A stretch of 64,000 bases of DNA, from NCBI RefSeq assembly GCF_030209835.1, contig NZ_JARVRF010000005.1, positions 60,277 to 124,276 on the forward strand, in the 5' to 3' direction. Under the pieces are notes generated by a model, which saw only the letters and a program-made list of their open reading frames with translations, was not told the origin of the DNA and searched no databases. The position numbers and the translations under genes were made by a program. The stretch's first letter is position 1. Every line of letters starts with the position of its first letter. This document shows positions 35,744-45,109 of the stretch, one piece after another. This DNA is from Arthrobacter sp. efr-133-R2A-120 (GTDB lineage: Bacteria > Actinomycetota > Actinomycetes > Actinomycetales > Micrococcaceae).

Positions 35744-35928
35744 GCGCAAACTCCCAACTCGCCATTGAATCGCTGGATCGACGGCCCAAACCCGCGTGGG
35801 AACAAGGAGAGGAGCCCGTGTCACCCGATTGTAACCCCCTGCGGCATCTACTTGTGATGCGAGTCACTCACCGGACAGTTGCCACGGAACCGGGAATTGG
35901 CTCATCGTCAGCGATGGAAAGAGGAGAA

Positions 35929-37719
35929 ATGCCTGAGACCGCAAACGGCATAGCCGAGGCTTGGCTGGCGCAGTTCGATGAGGCGCTGCGCAGCAACAAC
36001 ACCGAGGCTGCACTGGAACTGTTCGAAGACGAATCGTATTGGCGCGACTTCGTTTCCTTCACATGGAACTTGAAGACCCTCGAGGGCAAGTCCGAGATCA
36101 AGCGGATGCTGGACGCCACGCTCCCGAACGTGCAGCCAAGCAACTGGAAACTCGCCGAAGATGCTACGGGCGATGCGGCGAACACCGAGGCCTGGCTCGA
36201 CTTTGAAACTGCGCAGGCTCGTGGCCACGCACACCTTCGGCTGCGCAACGGCAAGTGCTGGACCCTGCTCACCACGATGCAGGAACTCAAGGGTTTCGAG
36301 GAAAAGAAGGGCCCTAACCGGGAGCAAGGAGTGGCCCACCACATCAGCAAGGGCCGCAAATCCTGGCTCGAACTCAAGGAAGAGCAAGAAGCCAAGCTGG
36401 GCTACGAGGAGCAGCCCAACACTGTCATCATTGGCGGCGGCCAGGGCGGGATCGGCCTCGGAGCGCGGTTGCGCAGGCTCGGCGTCTCCACCATCGTCGT
36501 CGAGAAGAACGAGCGCCCGGGCGACTCCTGGCGCAACCGCTACAAGTCGCTGCACCTGCACGACCCCGTCTGGTACGACCACTTGCCCTACATGAAGTTC
36601 CCGGACGACTGGCCCGTCTTCGCAGCCAAGGACAAGATCGGCGATTGGCTGGAGCACTACACCCGGATCATGGAACTGAACTACTGGTCCAAGACCGAGT
36701 GCACCAACGCCCGGTGGGACGAGGACCGCGGCGAGTGGGAAGTCAGCCTCATGCGCGACGGCGAACCGGTCACCTTGCGTCCGAAGCAGCTGGTGTTCGC
36801 CTTGGGCGTCTCCGGGTACCCGAACGTCCCCGTGTTCGACGGCGCCGAGAGCTTCCTGGGGCAGCAGTACCATTCCTCCAAGCACCCAGGCGGCGGTGAC
36901 TGGACCGGCAAAAAGGCCGTGGTGATCGGCTCGAACAACTCGGCTCACGATATCTGCGCAGACCTGTGGGAACACGGCGCCGAGGTCACCATGGTCCAGC
37001 GCTCGTCCACGCACATCGCCCGGAGTGAGTCCCTGATGGACCTGGCGCTCGGCGATCTCTACTCGGAAAAGGCGTTAGCCAACGGAGTCACCACCGAGAA
37101 AGCCGACCTTCTCTTCGCTTCCTTGCCGTACCGGATCCTGCCAGAGGCCCAGACTCCTGTCTACAGGCAGATGGCGGAGCGCGACGCCGAGTTCTACTCC
37201 CGGCTTGAGGCGGCCGGTTTCGATCTCGACTTTGGAGTGGACGGCTCGGGCCTCTTCCTGAAGTACTTGCGACGAGGCTCCGGCTACTACATCGACGTCG
37301 GTGCATCCCAGCTGATCATCGACGGACGCGTGAAACTCGCGAACGGCCAGGTCAGCAAGATCACCGGGAACGCCGTGGTGATGGACAACGGCACTGAGCT
37401 CGAAGCCGACGTCATCATCTACGCCACCGGCTACGGCTCCATGAATGGCTGGCTCGCCGACCTCGTCTCGCCCGAGGTGGCTGACGCCGTCGGGAAATGC
37501 TGGGGATACGGTTCCGACACACCCAAGGACCCCGGCCCCTGGGAAGGAGAACTGCGCAACATGTGGAAGCCCACCAACGTGCAGAACCTCTGGATCCACG
37601 GCGGAAACCTGCACCAAAGCCGGCACTACTCCAACTACCTGGCCCTGCAGCTCAAGGCCAGGGCGGAAGGCCTGCCGACCCCGGTGTACGAGCTCCAGCC
37701 ATCGCACCACACGCGCTGA
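35929..37719 (+). CDS. flavin-containing monooxygenase with N-terminal NTF2-like domain
   Basis: A 596-residue fusion. ATG 35929 follows GAGGAG. Residues about 1-125 (EAWLAQFDEALRSNNTEAAL, then WRDFVSFTWNLKTLEGKSEI) form an NTF2/SnoaL-like domain. Residues about 160-596 are a class B flavin monooxygenase with the FAD Rossmann motif VIIGGGQGGIGLGARLRRLG, the Arg/Trp segment RPGDSWRNRYKSLHLHDP, the NADPH motif VIGSNNSAHDICADLWEHGA and ATGYGSM near the C-terminus. The fingerprint FLGQQYHSSKH is close to FxGxxxH. The enzyme should hydroxylate or Baeyer-Villiger-oxidise a small substrate with NADPH and O2. The divergent GAF regulator suggests induction by that substrate. Confidence 0.88.
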   Translation: MPETANGIAEAWLAQFDEALRSNNTEAALELFEDESYWRDFVSFTWNLKTLEGKSEIKRMLDATLPNVQPSNWKLAEDATGDAANTEAWLDFETAQARGHAHLRLRNGKCWTLLTTMQELKGFEEKKGPNREQGVAHHISKGRKSWLELKEEQEAKLGYEEQPNTVIIGGGQGGIGLGARLRRLGVSTIVVEKNERPGDSWRNRYKSLHLHDPVWYDHLPYMKFPDDWPVFAAKDKIGDWLEHYTRIMELNYWSKTECTNARWDEDRGEWEVSLMRDGEPVTLRPKQLVFALGVSGYPNVPVFDGAESFLGQQYHSSKHPGGGDWTGKKAVVIGSNNSAHDICADLWEHGAEVTMVQRSSTHIARSESLMDLALGDLYSEKALANGVTTEKADLLFASLPYRILPEAQTPVYRQMAERDAEFYSRLEAAGFDLDFGVDGSGLFLKYLRRGSGYYIDVGASQLIIDGRVKLANGQVSKITGNAVVMDNGTELEADVIIYATGYGSMNGWLADLVSPEVADAVGKCWGYGSDTPKDPGPWEGELRNMWKPTNVQNLWIHGGNLHQSRHYSNYLALQLKARAEGLPTPVYELQPSHHTR

Positions 37720-37738
37720 AGCGGTAAACACGCACGTT

Positions 37739-37784
37739 CGACGGCGGCACCCAGCCTTTCCGCGGAAGGCGGGGGCCGCCGTCG
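37739..37784 (+). terminator. terminator after monooxygenase gene
   Basis: CGACGGCGGC (37739) pairs with GCCGCCGTCG (ending 37784). A second small stem, GCCTTTCCGCGGAAGGC, sits inside the loop. Confidence 0.6.
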
Positions 37785-37871
37785 TCGTGTGATCCGCGTC
37801 TCAGCAGGAATAGTTGCAGGCGCGCGGCAGTTGCCCCCAGTGGACCCGTTCCCGCTTGAAAGGCACTGCCC

Positions 37872-38942
37872 ATGTTGTTTTCTCCTTTGACTCTTGGCGA
37901 GATTGAACTTTCCAACCGCTTGGTCATGGCGCCCCTGACCCGTGTCCGATCGGGCGCCGAAGGCATTCCCGGCCCGTTGGTTGTGGAACACTACCGGCAG
38001 CGTGCCTCCCTCGGGCTGATCGTCAGCGAGGGCACCTACCCGACGCCGGCAGGCAAGTCCTACCCGGGCCAGCCCGGCCTCGTCACGGAGGAACAGGTCG
38101 CGGGCTGGAAGAAGGTGACAGACGCCGTCCATGCTGAAGGCGGCCGGATGTTCGCCCAGGTCATGCACGGTGGGCGCGTCTCCCACGCGGACATTACTGG
38201 CGGGCATGAGATCGTGGCACCCAGTGCCGTGGCCATCGACGGCGAAGTCCGCACGCAGAATGGCAAGAAGCCGTACCCGGTGCCCCGCGAACTGAGCACT
38301 GATGAACTTCCCGCAGTGATCCAGGAAATCGTCACGGCATCCAGGAACGCCATCGAGGCAGGATTCGACGGCGTCGAACTGCACTCTGCCAACGGTTACC
38401 TGCTGCACGAATTCCTTGCCCCCAACACCAACGTCCGAACTGACAGCTACGGTGGCTCCCCGGAAAACCGGGCCCGCTTCGTGATCGAGACGGTCAACGC
38501 GGTGGTTGAAGCCTTGGGCGCCAACCGGGTGGGCATCCGGATTTCCCCGGAGCACTCGGTCCAAGGAATCGCCGAGACCGACCCCGCCGATGTCCGCGCC
38601 ACCTATGAAGTCCTGGTGGACACCATTGCGTCGCTCAACCTCGCCTACCTCAGCATCCTCCACCATGATCCCAAGGGTGAACTCGTGCAGGACCTGCGCG
38701 AGCGTTTCAACGGCACGTTCCTGGTGAACACCGGCTTCGGTGTAGTGACCACTCGGGATGAAGCCCTGGCACTCGTGGCCGACGGTCACGCCGATGCCGT
38801 GGTGGTTGGCCGGCCGGCCATTGCCAACCCGGACCTTGCGCGCAGGTGGCGTGAAGGCCTCCCGCTCAACGAACCGGACCCGTCCACGTTCTATGGCGAA
38901 GGCGCCAAGGGGTACACCGACTACCCGTTCTACGCCAACTAG
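37872..38942 (+). CDS. Old Yellow Enzyme-family alkene reductase (NADH:flavin oxidoreductase)
   Basis: A 356-residue FMN TIM-barrel of the OYE family that reduces activated C=C bonds (enals, enones, nitro compounds). It has NRLVMAPLTRVRSG at the FMN end, the substrate-binding HxxN pair in VELHSANGYLLHEFLAP, and NVRTDSYGGSPENRARF. The phosphate-binding end is VVVGRPAIANPDL. GAAAGG precedes the ATG. It is a single gene between two hairpins, so it is probably its own transcription unit. Physiological substrate unknown. Confidence 0.9.
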   Translation: MLFSPLTLGEIELSNRLVMAPLTRVRSGAEGIPGPLVVEHYRQRASLGLIVSEGTYPTPAGKSYPGQPGLVTEEQVAGWKKVTDAVHAEGGRMFAQVMHGGRVSHADITGGHEIVAPSAVAIDGEVRTQNGKKPYPVPRELSTDELPAVIQEIVTASRNAIEAGFDGVELHSANGYLLHEFLAPNTNVRTDSYGGSPENRARFVIETVNAVVEALGANRVGIRISPEHSVQGIAETDPADVRATYEVLVDTIASLNLAYLSILHHDPKGELVQDLRERFNGTFLVNTGFGVVTTRDEALALVADGHADAVVVGRPAIANPDLARRWREGLPLNEPDPSTFYGEGAKGYTDYPFYAN

Positions 38943-38955
38943 AACACCCGAACCC

Positions 38956-38988
38956 CGACGGCGGCACCTGCGAAAGGTGCCGCCGTCG
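38956..38988 (+). terminator. terminator after OYE gene
   Basis: CGACGGCGGCACCT (38956-38969) and AGGTGCCGCCGTCG (38975-38988) form a perfect 14-pair stem with a five-base loop, 14 bases after the stop. The same GACGGCGGC word builds the hairpin at 37.7 kb. Confidence 0.8.
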
Positions 38989-39056
38989 CGGTTTAACCGA
39001 GCGGGAGAGGCTTCAGAGTCTGTCCCGGGCGTCCGAGGCCGCTACAAAGGGACCAT

Positions 39057-39066
39057 TCCTATAGGA
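39057..39066. promoter_or_regulatory. putative GntR operator (autoregulatory)
   Basis: TCCTATAGGA, a perfect ten-base palindrome, ends eight bases before the gntR start. The same word recurs at 40014-40023 in front of the catabolic operon. A related ATATAGGAT lies at about 39916. The repeat before both units points to binding by the GntR protein encoded between them. Confidence 0.6.
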
Positions 39067-39073
39067 TTTGTCT

Positions 39074-39772
39074 ATGAAACTCGCTTCCTCACGGGACCGC
39101 GCCCCTGGCCGACCCGTCAGCCGCCAGGTTCTCGCCGACCACGTCTACGAGGAACTTCTCGCGTGGCTCATGGACGGCCGGCTCGAACCAGGAGCCGCGG
39201 TCAGCATCGACGGGACGGCGCGGGAATTGGACGTTTCGCCGACACCCGTGCGAGAGGCACTGGCGCGGCTGGAGCACACAGGCATGGTCCGCCGGGTCGC
39301 CCTCAAGGGTTACAGGGTGGCCCCGGTGTTCACGCGCGAGGATTTTGCCGAACTCATGGAGGCCAGGCTCGCGATTGAGCCCGTGAATGCGCGCTTGGCG
39401 TGCAGCCGGATCACGCCGGAGGATTTGGCGGCTTTACGAGAGGCTGTGAAGGACCTGGAGACTGCTCCTCGAGGCCCGTCTTTCGTGGAATTCCGGGACT
39501 ATCTAGAGGCCGATGAGCGCTTCCATAAGCTGATCGCCGAGCAGTCCGGCAATCAATTCATGCTTGCCGCCTACTCCGCGCTGGGCGGCCAGGTCCAGCG
39601 GTTCCGGCTGTTCGGGGGAGTGGGCATCACCGACGCGGACCAAGCCATCGCGGAACACCAAGCGGTGCTCGACGCGCTGGCGAGCGGTGACCCGGAACAG
39701 GCCGCAGCCGCCATGGCCGACCACGTGCACAAGGTCCGGGCCCGGGCCATCGCCGACGCTCCCGCTGACTGA
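39074..39772 (+). CDS. GntR-family regulator, FCD subfamily
   Basis: A 232-residue regulator. ATG 39074 follows AGGAT; TTG 39068 is less likely. The N-terminal winged helix reads VYEELLAWLMDGRLEPGAAV then ELDVSPTPVREALARLEHTGMV. The FCD effector domain has an acidic helix (FAELMEARLAIEPVNARLA) and metal-binding positions in DERFHKLIAEQSGN and AEHQAVLDAL, with the later histidine in MADHVHKVRA. FCD regulators answer to sugar acids or related metabolites. It precedes the tetrulose-type operon and shares an operator-like word with it, so it probably represses that operon. Confidence 0.88.
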   Translation: MKLASSRDRAPGRPVSRQVLADHVYEELLAWLMDGRLEPGAAVSIDGTARELDVSPTPVREALARLEHTGMVRRVALKGYRVAPVFTREDFAELMEARLAIEPVNARLACSRITPEDLAALREAVKDLETAPRGPSFVEFRDYLEADERFHKLIAEQSGNQFMLAAYSALGGQVQRFRLFGGVGITDADQAIAEHQAVLDALASGDPEQAAAAMADHVHKVRARAIADAPAD

Positions 39773-39835
39773 ACCGTCGCCTACAGGCCGAGTCCGACGG
39801 CGATCAAGACGGCGACCCGACGCCGCCAGACCCTC

Positions 39836-39859
39836 AAGGCCCGTCTAACGGCGGGCCTT
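39836..39859 (+). terminator. terminator of gntR
   Basis: AAGGCCCG (39836) pairs with CGGGCCTT (ending 39859) around eight bases and is followed by TTGTGTG. It separates gntR from the operon that starts at 40052. Confidence 0.65.
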
Positions 39860-39988
39860 TTGTGTGCATGGCGAAGGCGATATCTCGTGACCCTCTTCAC
39901 AAACATATGTAAGACATATAGGATCTTTGATGACGCCAGGCGGGGTGCGAAAAGGCGGGGCCGGCCTGCGGAAATCCAAATAAACATG

Positions 39989-40023
39989 TTGACAGCCTCG
40001 TCCAGATAGTAAATCCTATAGGA
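39989..40023 (+). promoter_or_regulatory. promoter and operator of the tetrulose-type operon
   Basis: TTGACA at 39989-39994 is a consensus -35 box. The -10 region expected 17-19 bases on (40012-40019) is overlapped by the palindrome TCCTATAGGA (40014-40023), so a bound repressor would block RNA polymerase. The first gene starts at 40052 after GAAGGAG. Confidence 0.6.
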
Positions 40024-40051
40024 AACAGGATTCCACGAAGGAGTGAAAACT

Positions 40052-41089
40052 ATGGCTTACACCGCCGAAACCTGGCCCATCACCGCGGCCCTGCTCCAGT
40101 TCCCCGGCACTGACACAACCGGACAGCACATCAACGACGCCGATGCTTCCGCTTGGGCCGAGGTCCTGCAGGAAGTCAAGGACGCAGGATTTGCCAACGC
40201 AGACCTCACGGACAGCTGGGTCCGCCCCGGCGACCTCAGCAAAGAACGCCTCGCCGAGTTCAAACAGACCGCAGAACACGTTGGCATTGGCATCCCCGTC
40301 ATCTCGGCCATCCGCCGCAGCGTCATTCACACCCGCGACTGGGCAGAGAACCTGGCGTACAGCCACCGCACTATCGAGGCCGCGGCCGAATTGGGCTGCG
40401 AGGTTGTCTCCTTCGGACTCCACCAGGCCATCACCGCCGAGCAGCAAAAGCAGCTGTGGTTCTGGACGGTGGAAGGATACAAGGACCCGGTGGGGGACAA
40501 GGAAACCTGGGGCAACGCCGTCGCCCGCTTGCGGGAACTCGGTGAGCACGCCGCGGAAGTCGGCATTCTGCTGTCCCTCGAAATGTACGAGGACACCTAC
40601 CTCGGCACCGCCGACTCCTCGGTCCAGCTGGTGCAGGACATAGGGCTGGACAACGTTGGCCTCAACCCGGACCTTGGCAACCTCATCCGACTCCACCGTC
40701 CCATCGAGGACTGGCGCGAGATGGTAGCCAAGACCCTGCCGTACTCCAACTACTGGCACATGAAGAACTACATCCGCGACGAAGACGTGGCCCGCGACAG
40801 CTACATCACCATGCCCGCGCCGATGGAGAGCGGCCTCATCAACTATCGCGAGGCCTTCAAGCTCGCGCTGTCGGTAGGCTTCCAAGGCATCCTGTGCACC
40901 GAGCACTACGGCGGCGACGGGCTCAGCGTGACGGCGAGCAACCAGGAATACCTCCGGCGGCAGGTCCTTCCGAAGACAGAGAACTACGTCCTTGGCCAGA
41001 GCCAGGTTGCCCAGGGCCGGCAGCAGCCTTCCGGCCGGACCGCCCCCGCGACACCCCCGTCCGCATCCTCCGAACTGGCTGGAGTGTAG
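40052..41089 (+). CDS. TIM-barrel sugar isomerase/epimerase-like enzyme (AP-endonuclease-2 fold)
   Basis: A 345-residue protein of the xylose-isomerase-like superfamily. ATG 40052 is preferred to GTG 40043 because GAAGGAG precedes it. Likely metal ligands are visible: Glu in LLSLEMYEDTY, Asp in VGLNPDLGNL, His in NYWHMKNYI and Glu in GILCTEHYGGDG. Members isomerise, epimerise, dehydrate or decarboxylate sugars and sugar acids. The last 35 residues are low in structure (Pro/Ala/Ser-rich). It is first in an operon with a dihydroxyacetone-type kinase and pentose-isomerase-like proteins. It may form the ketose that the kinase phosphorylates. The reaction itself is inference. Confidence 0.8.
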   Translation: MAYTAETWPITAALLQFPGTDTTGQHINDADASAWAEVLQEVKDAGFANADLTDSWVRPGDLSKERLAEFKQTAEHVGIGIPVISAIRRSVIHTRDWAENLAYSHRTIEAAAELGCEVVSFGLHQAITAEQQKQLWFWTVEGYKDPVGDKETWGNAVARLRELGEHAAEVGILLSLEMYEDTYLGTADSSVQLVQDIGLDNVGLNPDLGNLIRLHRPIEDWREMVAKTLPYSNYWHMKNYIRDEDVARDSYITMPAPMESGLINYREAFKLALSVGFQGILCTEHYGGDGLSVTASNQEYLRRQVLPKTENYVLGQSQVAQGRQQPSGRTAPATPPSASSELAGV

Positions 41090-41091
41090 CC

Positions 41092-42846
41092 ATGACAAGG
41101 ATTTTCGACAACCCCGCAGACTTCGCGGACGATGCTTTGGACGGATTCGTCGCCGCCAACCGCGGCTATGTTGCCCGCGTGGACGGCGGAGTGGTCCGTT
41201 CCACCGAAGTCCCCTCCGGACAGGTCGCCCTCGTGGTGGGCGGCGGCTCGGGACACTACCCTGCGTTCGCCGGACTGGTCGGGCCGGGCCTGGCAACCGC
41301 CTCGGCGTGCGGCAACATGTTCGCCTCCCCGGCGGCGGGCCAGGTCTACCGCGTAGCCAAAGCAGCCAACGCCGGAGGCGGCGTCCTGCTCAGCTACGGC
41401 AACTACGCGGGCGACGTTTTGCACTTCGGCCAGGCTCAGTTGCGCCTCAACGCGGAAGGCATCGAGACCCGCACCGTGACCGTTACCGACGACATCGCCA
41501 GCGCTCCGTTGGACCAGATCGAAAAACGGCGGGGAATCGCGGGCGATCTCACGGTCTTCAAGATCGCTGGCGCCGCGGCCGAAGCGGGACTGGACCTCGA
41601 CGCCGTCGAGCGCTTGGCGATCAAGACGAACTACCGCACACGCTCGCTGGGTGTGGCGTTCGACGGGTGCACCCTTCCGGGTGCCTCGGATCCACTGTTC
41701 CACGTTCCGGCCGGTCAGATGTCCCTCGGCCTCGGCATCCACGGTGAGCCAGGCATCTCCGAGCACAAAATGCCCACCGCTTCAGAGCTCGCCGAACTGC
41801 TCGTCTCGAGGCTCCTCAATGACAAACCGGACGACGCCGGAAACCGCGTGGTGGCGATCGTCAACGGCCTCGGCACCGTCAAGTATGACGAACTCTTCCT
41901 GCTCTTCGGCAAGATCGAAAAGCTCCTCAGCAAAGCGGGCCTCACCGTGGTGGAGCCCGAGTGCGGCGAGCTCGTGACAAGCCTGGACATGTCCGGTCTT
42001 TCGCTCACGCTGCTTTGGCTGGACGAGGAGCTCGAGCAATATTGGGCAGCACCCGCCGACACCCCGGCATTCCGCAAGGGTAACCTCGCGCCCCGCCGGC
42101 CCCGCAAGCAAGGGAGCGTCACCGCCGTGGACGCGTCCGACGTCGAGCAGCCCACCGCGGCCGCTGCCGGACTCGGGCGGCAGGCCGTGGCCGTGCTCGC
42201 CCAGATGCGGGACGTCGTCGTCGAGCATGAAGAAGAACTCGGCAAGCTGGACGCGATTGCCGGCGACGGCGACCACGGCATCGGCATGCGACGCGGCGTC
42301 GACGCGGCCTTCGCCGCCGCCGAGACGGCAAGCGGAGCCTCGGTGGGGCGGATCCTGACGGCGGCGGGTGAGGCCTGGAGCGAACGCGCCGGCGGAACCT
42401 CGGGCGCGCTGTGGGGCTCGGCGATCATCGCGGCAGGACAGGCGCTCGGCAACAAAGCGGGCTACTCCGGCGAGGATGCCGCGGCTGCCGTCACCGGCTT
42501 TGTGGACGCGATCACCGAGCTTGGCAAGGCCGAACCTGGCGATAAGACCATGGTGGACGCGCTGCTGCCGTTCCGGGATGCATTCCTGACAGAGTTCGAC
42601 GCCGGAGCCCCGGTTGACCGGGCCCTCGCGGCTGCTGCTGCGGCAGCCGAGGCCGCGGCAGCTGAGACAGCCGGCTTGCGTCCGCTCAAGGGCCGGGCCC
42701 GTCCGCTCGCTGAGAAGAGCCTGGGCCACCCTGATCCTGGCGCGGTGTCCTTCGGGCTGATCACGGCGAGGATCTCACAACATATCGATTCACAGCTGGG
42801 CGGTTCACTGCTAGCGCCCCCAGCAGGAAACGGAGTTAAAGCATGA
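41092..42846 (+). CDS. fused ATP-dependent dihydroxyacetone/erythrulose kinase (DhaK-DhaL)
   Basis: A 584-residue two-domain kinase. The N-terminal DhaK domain (about 1-335) has [12 protein letters not shown], with the histidine that binds the keto substrate covalently in [12 protein letters not shown]. The C-terminal DhaL ATP domain (about 365-575) has [16 protein letters not shown], then [12 protein letters not shown] and [12 protein letters not shown], providing the Mg and ATP sites. The single-chain layout means ATP, not PTS phosphate, is the donor. In tetritol pathways of mycobacteria, such kinases (LerK, DerK) act on erythruloses. The operon partners fit that use better than glycerol breakdown. 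It overlaps the next gene by ATGA. Confidence 0.9.
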   Translation: MTRIFDNPADFADDALDGFVAANRGYVARVDGGVVRSTEVPSGQVALVVGGGSGHYPAFAGLVGPGLATASACGNMFASPAAGQVYRVAKAANAGGGVLLSYGNYAGDVLHFGQAQLRLNAEGIETRTVTVTDDIASAPLDQIEKRRGIAGDLTVFKIAGAAAEAGLDLDAVERLAIKTNYRTRSLGVAFDGCTLPGASDPLFHVPAGQMSLGLGIHGEPGISEHKMPTASELAELLVSRLLNDKPDDAGNRVVAIVNGLGTVKYDELFLLFGKIEKLLSKAGLTVVEPECGELVTSLDMSGLSLTLLWLDEELEQYWAAPADTPAFRKGNLAPRRPRKQGSVTAVDASDVEQPTAAAAGLGRQAVAVLAQMRDVVVEHEEELGKLDAIAGDGDHGIGMRRGVDAAFAAAETASGASVGRILTAAGEAWSERAGGTSGALWGSAIIAAGQALGNKAGYSGEDAAAAVTGFVDAITELGKAEPGDKTMVDALLPFRDAFLTEFDAGAPVDRALAAAAAAAEAAAAETAGLRPLKGRARPLAEKSLGHPDPGAVSFGLITARISQHIDSQLGGSLLAPPAGNGVKA

Positions 42847-43325
42847 CCACATCAGCAGGCTGGCGGATCATCGTCGGCAACGACGAAGCCGGCGTCGAAT
42901 ACAAGCAGGCACTCATGGCACTGCTTGAAGCCGATCCCCGGGTGGCGTCCGTAAGCGACGTGGGGGTCGGGGCCAACGACTCCACCGCCTACCCGCACGT
43001 TGCCGTGGAGGCGGCACGCAAAGTAGCCGCGGGCGAAGCGGACCGTGCCCTGTTGATCTGCGGCACGGGCTTGGGCGTGGCCATCGCGGCCAACAAAGTC
43101 CCCGGAATCCGTGCCGTCACCGCGCACGACAGCTACTCCGTGGAGCGTTCGGTCCTGAGCAACAACGCCCAGGTCCTGACCATGGGACAGCGGGTGATTG
43201 GCTTGGAACTGGCCAAGAAACTCGTGGGCGAATGGCTGGGCTACCACTTCGACGAGACATCATCTTCCGCCGCCAAGGTGGACGCCATTTGCTCCTACGA
43301 GCCCGATTACACAAAGGCAGTGTGA
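42843..43325 (+). CDS. RpiB-family isomerase (tetrulose-phosphate isomerase EryI/DerI-like)
   Basis: A 160-residue LacA/RpiB-family sugar-phosphate isomerase. The N-terminal motif is [10 protein letters not shown], where ordinary RpiB has GSDHAGFx[21 protein letters not shown], with the catalytic Cys, and [14 protein letters not shown] are conserved. YPHVA replaces the usual YPD. In Brucella (EryI) and mycobacteria (DerI), paralogues of this kind convert D-erythrulose 4-phosphate to D-erythrose 4-phosphate. The presence of a kinase and a TPI paralogue in the same operon supports that role. ATGA overlap with the kinase gene. Confidence 0.85.
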   Translation: MTTSAGWRIIVGNDEAGVEYKQALMALLEADPRVASVSDVGVGANDSTAYPHVAVEAARKVAAGEADRALLICGTGLGVAIAANKVPGIRAVTAHDSYSVERSVLSNNAQVLTMGQRVIGLELAKKLVGEWLGYHFDETSSSAAKVDAICSYEPDYTKAV

Positions 43326-43326
43326 C

Positions 43327-44316
43327 ATGACTGAATCAACAAGCAGCGCCGCAGGCGACGGAAGCGCGGCCCGGAAGATCGCCGTCGTCGGCTCCGGTTA
43401 CATGGGCGGCGGGATCGCGCAGGTGCTGGCCCTCGGCGGGGCACGCGTGGCGTTGGCGGATGTGTCCGCGGAAATCGCGCAGAAGAACTACGACCGCCTG
43501 CTGGTGGAGTCGGACGAATTCGTGGCCGCGGGCCTCTTTCCTGAAGGTTCCACGGCAATCCTGAAAGCCAATCTGTGGGCCGCGAAGGACATCGAAGAGG
43601 CCGTGGTGGACGCCGACTTCATCGAAGAAGCCGTTCCAGAGGTCCTCGACATCAAGCACCAGACCCTCGCCCGGATCAGCGCGGCCGCCCGTCCTGACGC
43701 CCTGATCGGGTCCAACACCTCCACCATTTCCATCGCCGATCTCGCCGAGGCCGTCGTCGGTCCGGAGCGATTCCTGGGCGTGCACTTCTCCAACCCGTCG
43801 CCGTTCATTCCCGGCGTCGAGATCATTCCTCACGCCGGCACCACACCCGAGACCGTGGCCGCGTCCCGCGAACTGGTCCACGCGGCCGGCAAGCAAACCG
43901 CCGTCGTCAAGGACGTCACTGGTTTCGTGCTTAATCGGCTGCAATACGCGCTTTTCCACGAGGCCGCGCAGCTGGTGGAGCAAGGGATCGCAACAGCGGA
44001 CGACGTCGACACCCTCGTCCGTACGACGTTCGGCTTCCGCTTGCCGTTCTTTGGTCCATTCGCGATCGCGGATATGGCCGGACTGGACGTCTACAACTTC
44101 TGCTACAAATCCCTGCAGACCGGATTCCCGGAACGCTTCGCCACCCCGAAGATCCTGAGCGACCTCGTCGAGGCGGGAAAGCTCGGGACCAAGACCGGCG
44201 CAGGATTCCTCAACGTCCCGGCGGAACGCACGCCCGAACTCATCGCCTACCGGAACAAGGCCTACGTGGCCATGCAGAAGCTCATTGATGAGCTCGGCCC
44301 GGCACCCATCAACTAG
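43327..44316 (+). CDS. 3-hydroxyacyl-CoA dehydrogenase-family oxidoreductase
   Basis: A 329-residue NAD-dependent dehydrogenase. ATG 43327 lies two bases after the rpiB-like stop. The Rossmann motif is VVGSGYMGGGIAQVLALGG, the catalytic His lies in GVHFSNPSPFIPG, and the C-terminal helical domain begins TGFVLNRLQYALFHEA. There is no crotonase domain or acyl-CoA operon, so fatty-acid oxidation is unlikely. Relatives such as L-gulonate 3-dehydrogenase oxidise a hydroxyl of sugar acids. In this operon it probably oxidises a sugar acid or polyol before the kinase step. Substrate is inference. Confidence 0.83.
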   Translation: MTESTSSAAGDGSAARKIAVVGSGYMGGGIAQVLALGGARVALADVSAEIAQKNYDRLLVESDEFVAAGLFPEGSTAILKANLWAAKDIEEAVVDADFIEEAVPEVLDIKHQTLARISAAARPDALIGSNTSTISIADLAEAVVGPERFLGVHFSNPSPFIPGVEIIPHAGTTPETVAASRELVHAAGKQTAVVKDVTGFVLNRLQYALFHEAAQLVEQGIATADDVDTLVRTTFGFRLPFFGPFAIADMAGLDVYNFCYKSLQTGFPERFATPKILSDLVEAGKLGTKTGAGFLNVPAERTPELIAYRNKAYVAMQKLIDELGPAPIN

Positions 44317-44341
44317 CCCCACCATTCACAGGAGAATACCC

Positions 44342-45109
44342 ATGAGCACTTTCCCCGCAGAACGCACCGCGATCGTCACCGGCGCCGTTTCCGAGCGCGG
44401 CATCGGCCGGGCCACCGTCAACTACTTGGCCGCACAAGGCTGGAACATCGGCATCATCGATTTGGACGACGCCCTGTGCAAGAGCACCGCGAAGGAAATC
44501 GCCGCCGAATATGGCGTCCAGGCCTATGGCGTGGGCGCCAACGTGGCCGATGAAGCATCCGTGCGCTCGGCGATCGACACGCTCGAGGCCGAGCTGCCGC
44601 AGATCGTCGCCCTGGCCAACGTTGCCGGCGTCAGCTCGCCCATCGGATACCTCGAACTCGAGCCCGCAGAGTGGAACCGCGTCCTGAACATCAACCTCAA
44701 CGGCGTCCACTATGCCACCCGCCGTGTGGCCGAATCCATGGTCAAGAACCGGATCGGACGCATCGTGAACATCTCCTCCGTTTCCGCACAGCGCGGCGGC
44801 GGGACGTTCTCCAAGACCCCGTACTCGGTGGCAAAGGCCGGAGTCATCGGCCTGACCCGCGCAACCGCCCGCGAACTGGGTGAGTACGACATCACCGTCA
44901 ACGCCATCTCTCCCGGCCCGATCGACACCGACATCATGGGCGGCACCCTCAGCCAGGAACGCAAGGACGAACTCACCAAGGACCTCGTGGTGAACCGCGT
45001 TGGCTCCACCCGGGACATCGCCGCCGCCATCGCCTTCCTCATCAGCGAGGACTCCGGTTACATCTCGGGCCAGACGCTGAATGTCGACGGCGGCTTGTAC
45101 ATGCACTAA
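44342..45109 (+). CDS. short-chain dehydrogenase/reductase
   Basis: A 255-residue classical SDR from ATG 44342 (AGGAGAA upstream). The cofactor motif is TGAVSERGIGRATV. An acidic end of strand 2 (IGIIDLDD) implies NAD(H) preference. LANVAGVSSP and the catalytic Ser-Tyr-Lys set in VNISSVSAQ and PYSVAKAG are intact. SPGPIDTDI and SGQTLNVDGGL follow. It is the second dehydrogenase of the operon and could oxidise a tetritol or hydroxy acid to the keto form. Substrate unknown. Confidence 0.88.
   Translation: MSTFPAERTAIVTGAVSERGIGRATVNYLAAQGWNIGIIDLDDALCKSTAKEIAAEYGVQAYGVGANVADEASVRSAIDTLEAELPQIVALANVAGVSSPIGYLELEPAEWNRVLNINLNGVHYATRRVAESMVKNRIGRIVNISSVSAQRGGGTFSKTPYSVAKAGVIGLTRATARELGEYDITVNAISPGPIDTDIMGGTLSQERKDELTKDLVVNRVGSTRDIAAAIAFLISEDSGYISGQTLNVDGGLYMH

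Noticed and set aside
43327..44316. Fatty-acid beta-oxidation 3-hydroxyacyl-CoA dehydrogenase
   Set aside because: No acyl-CoA ligase, dehydrogenase, hydratase or thiolase gene nearby; context is sugar-phosphate metabolism.
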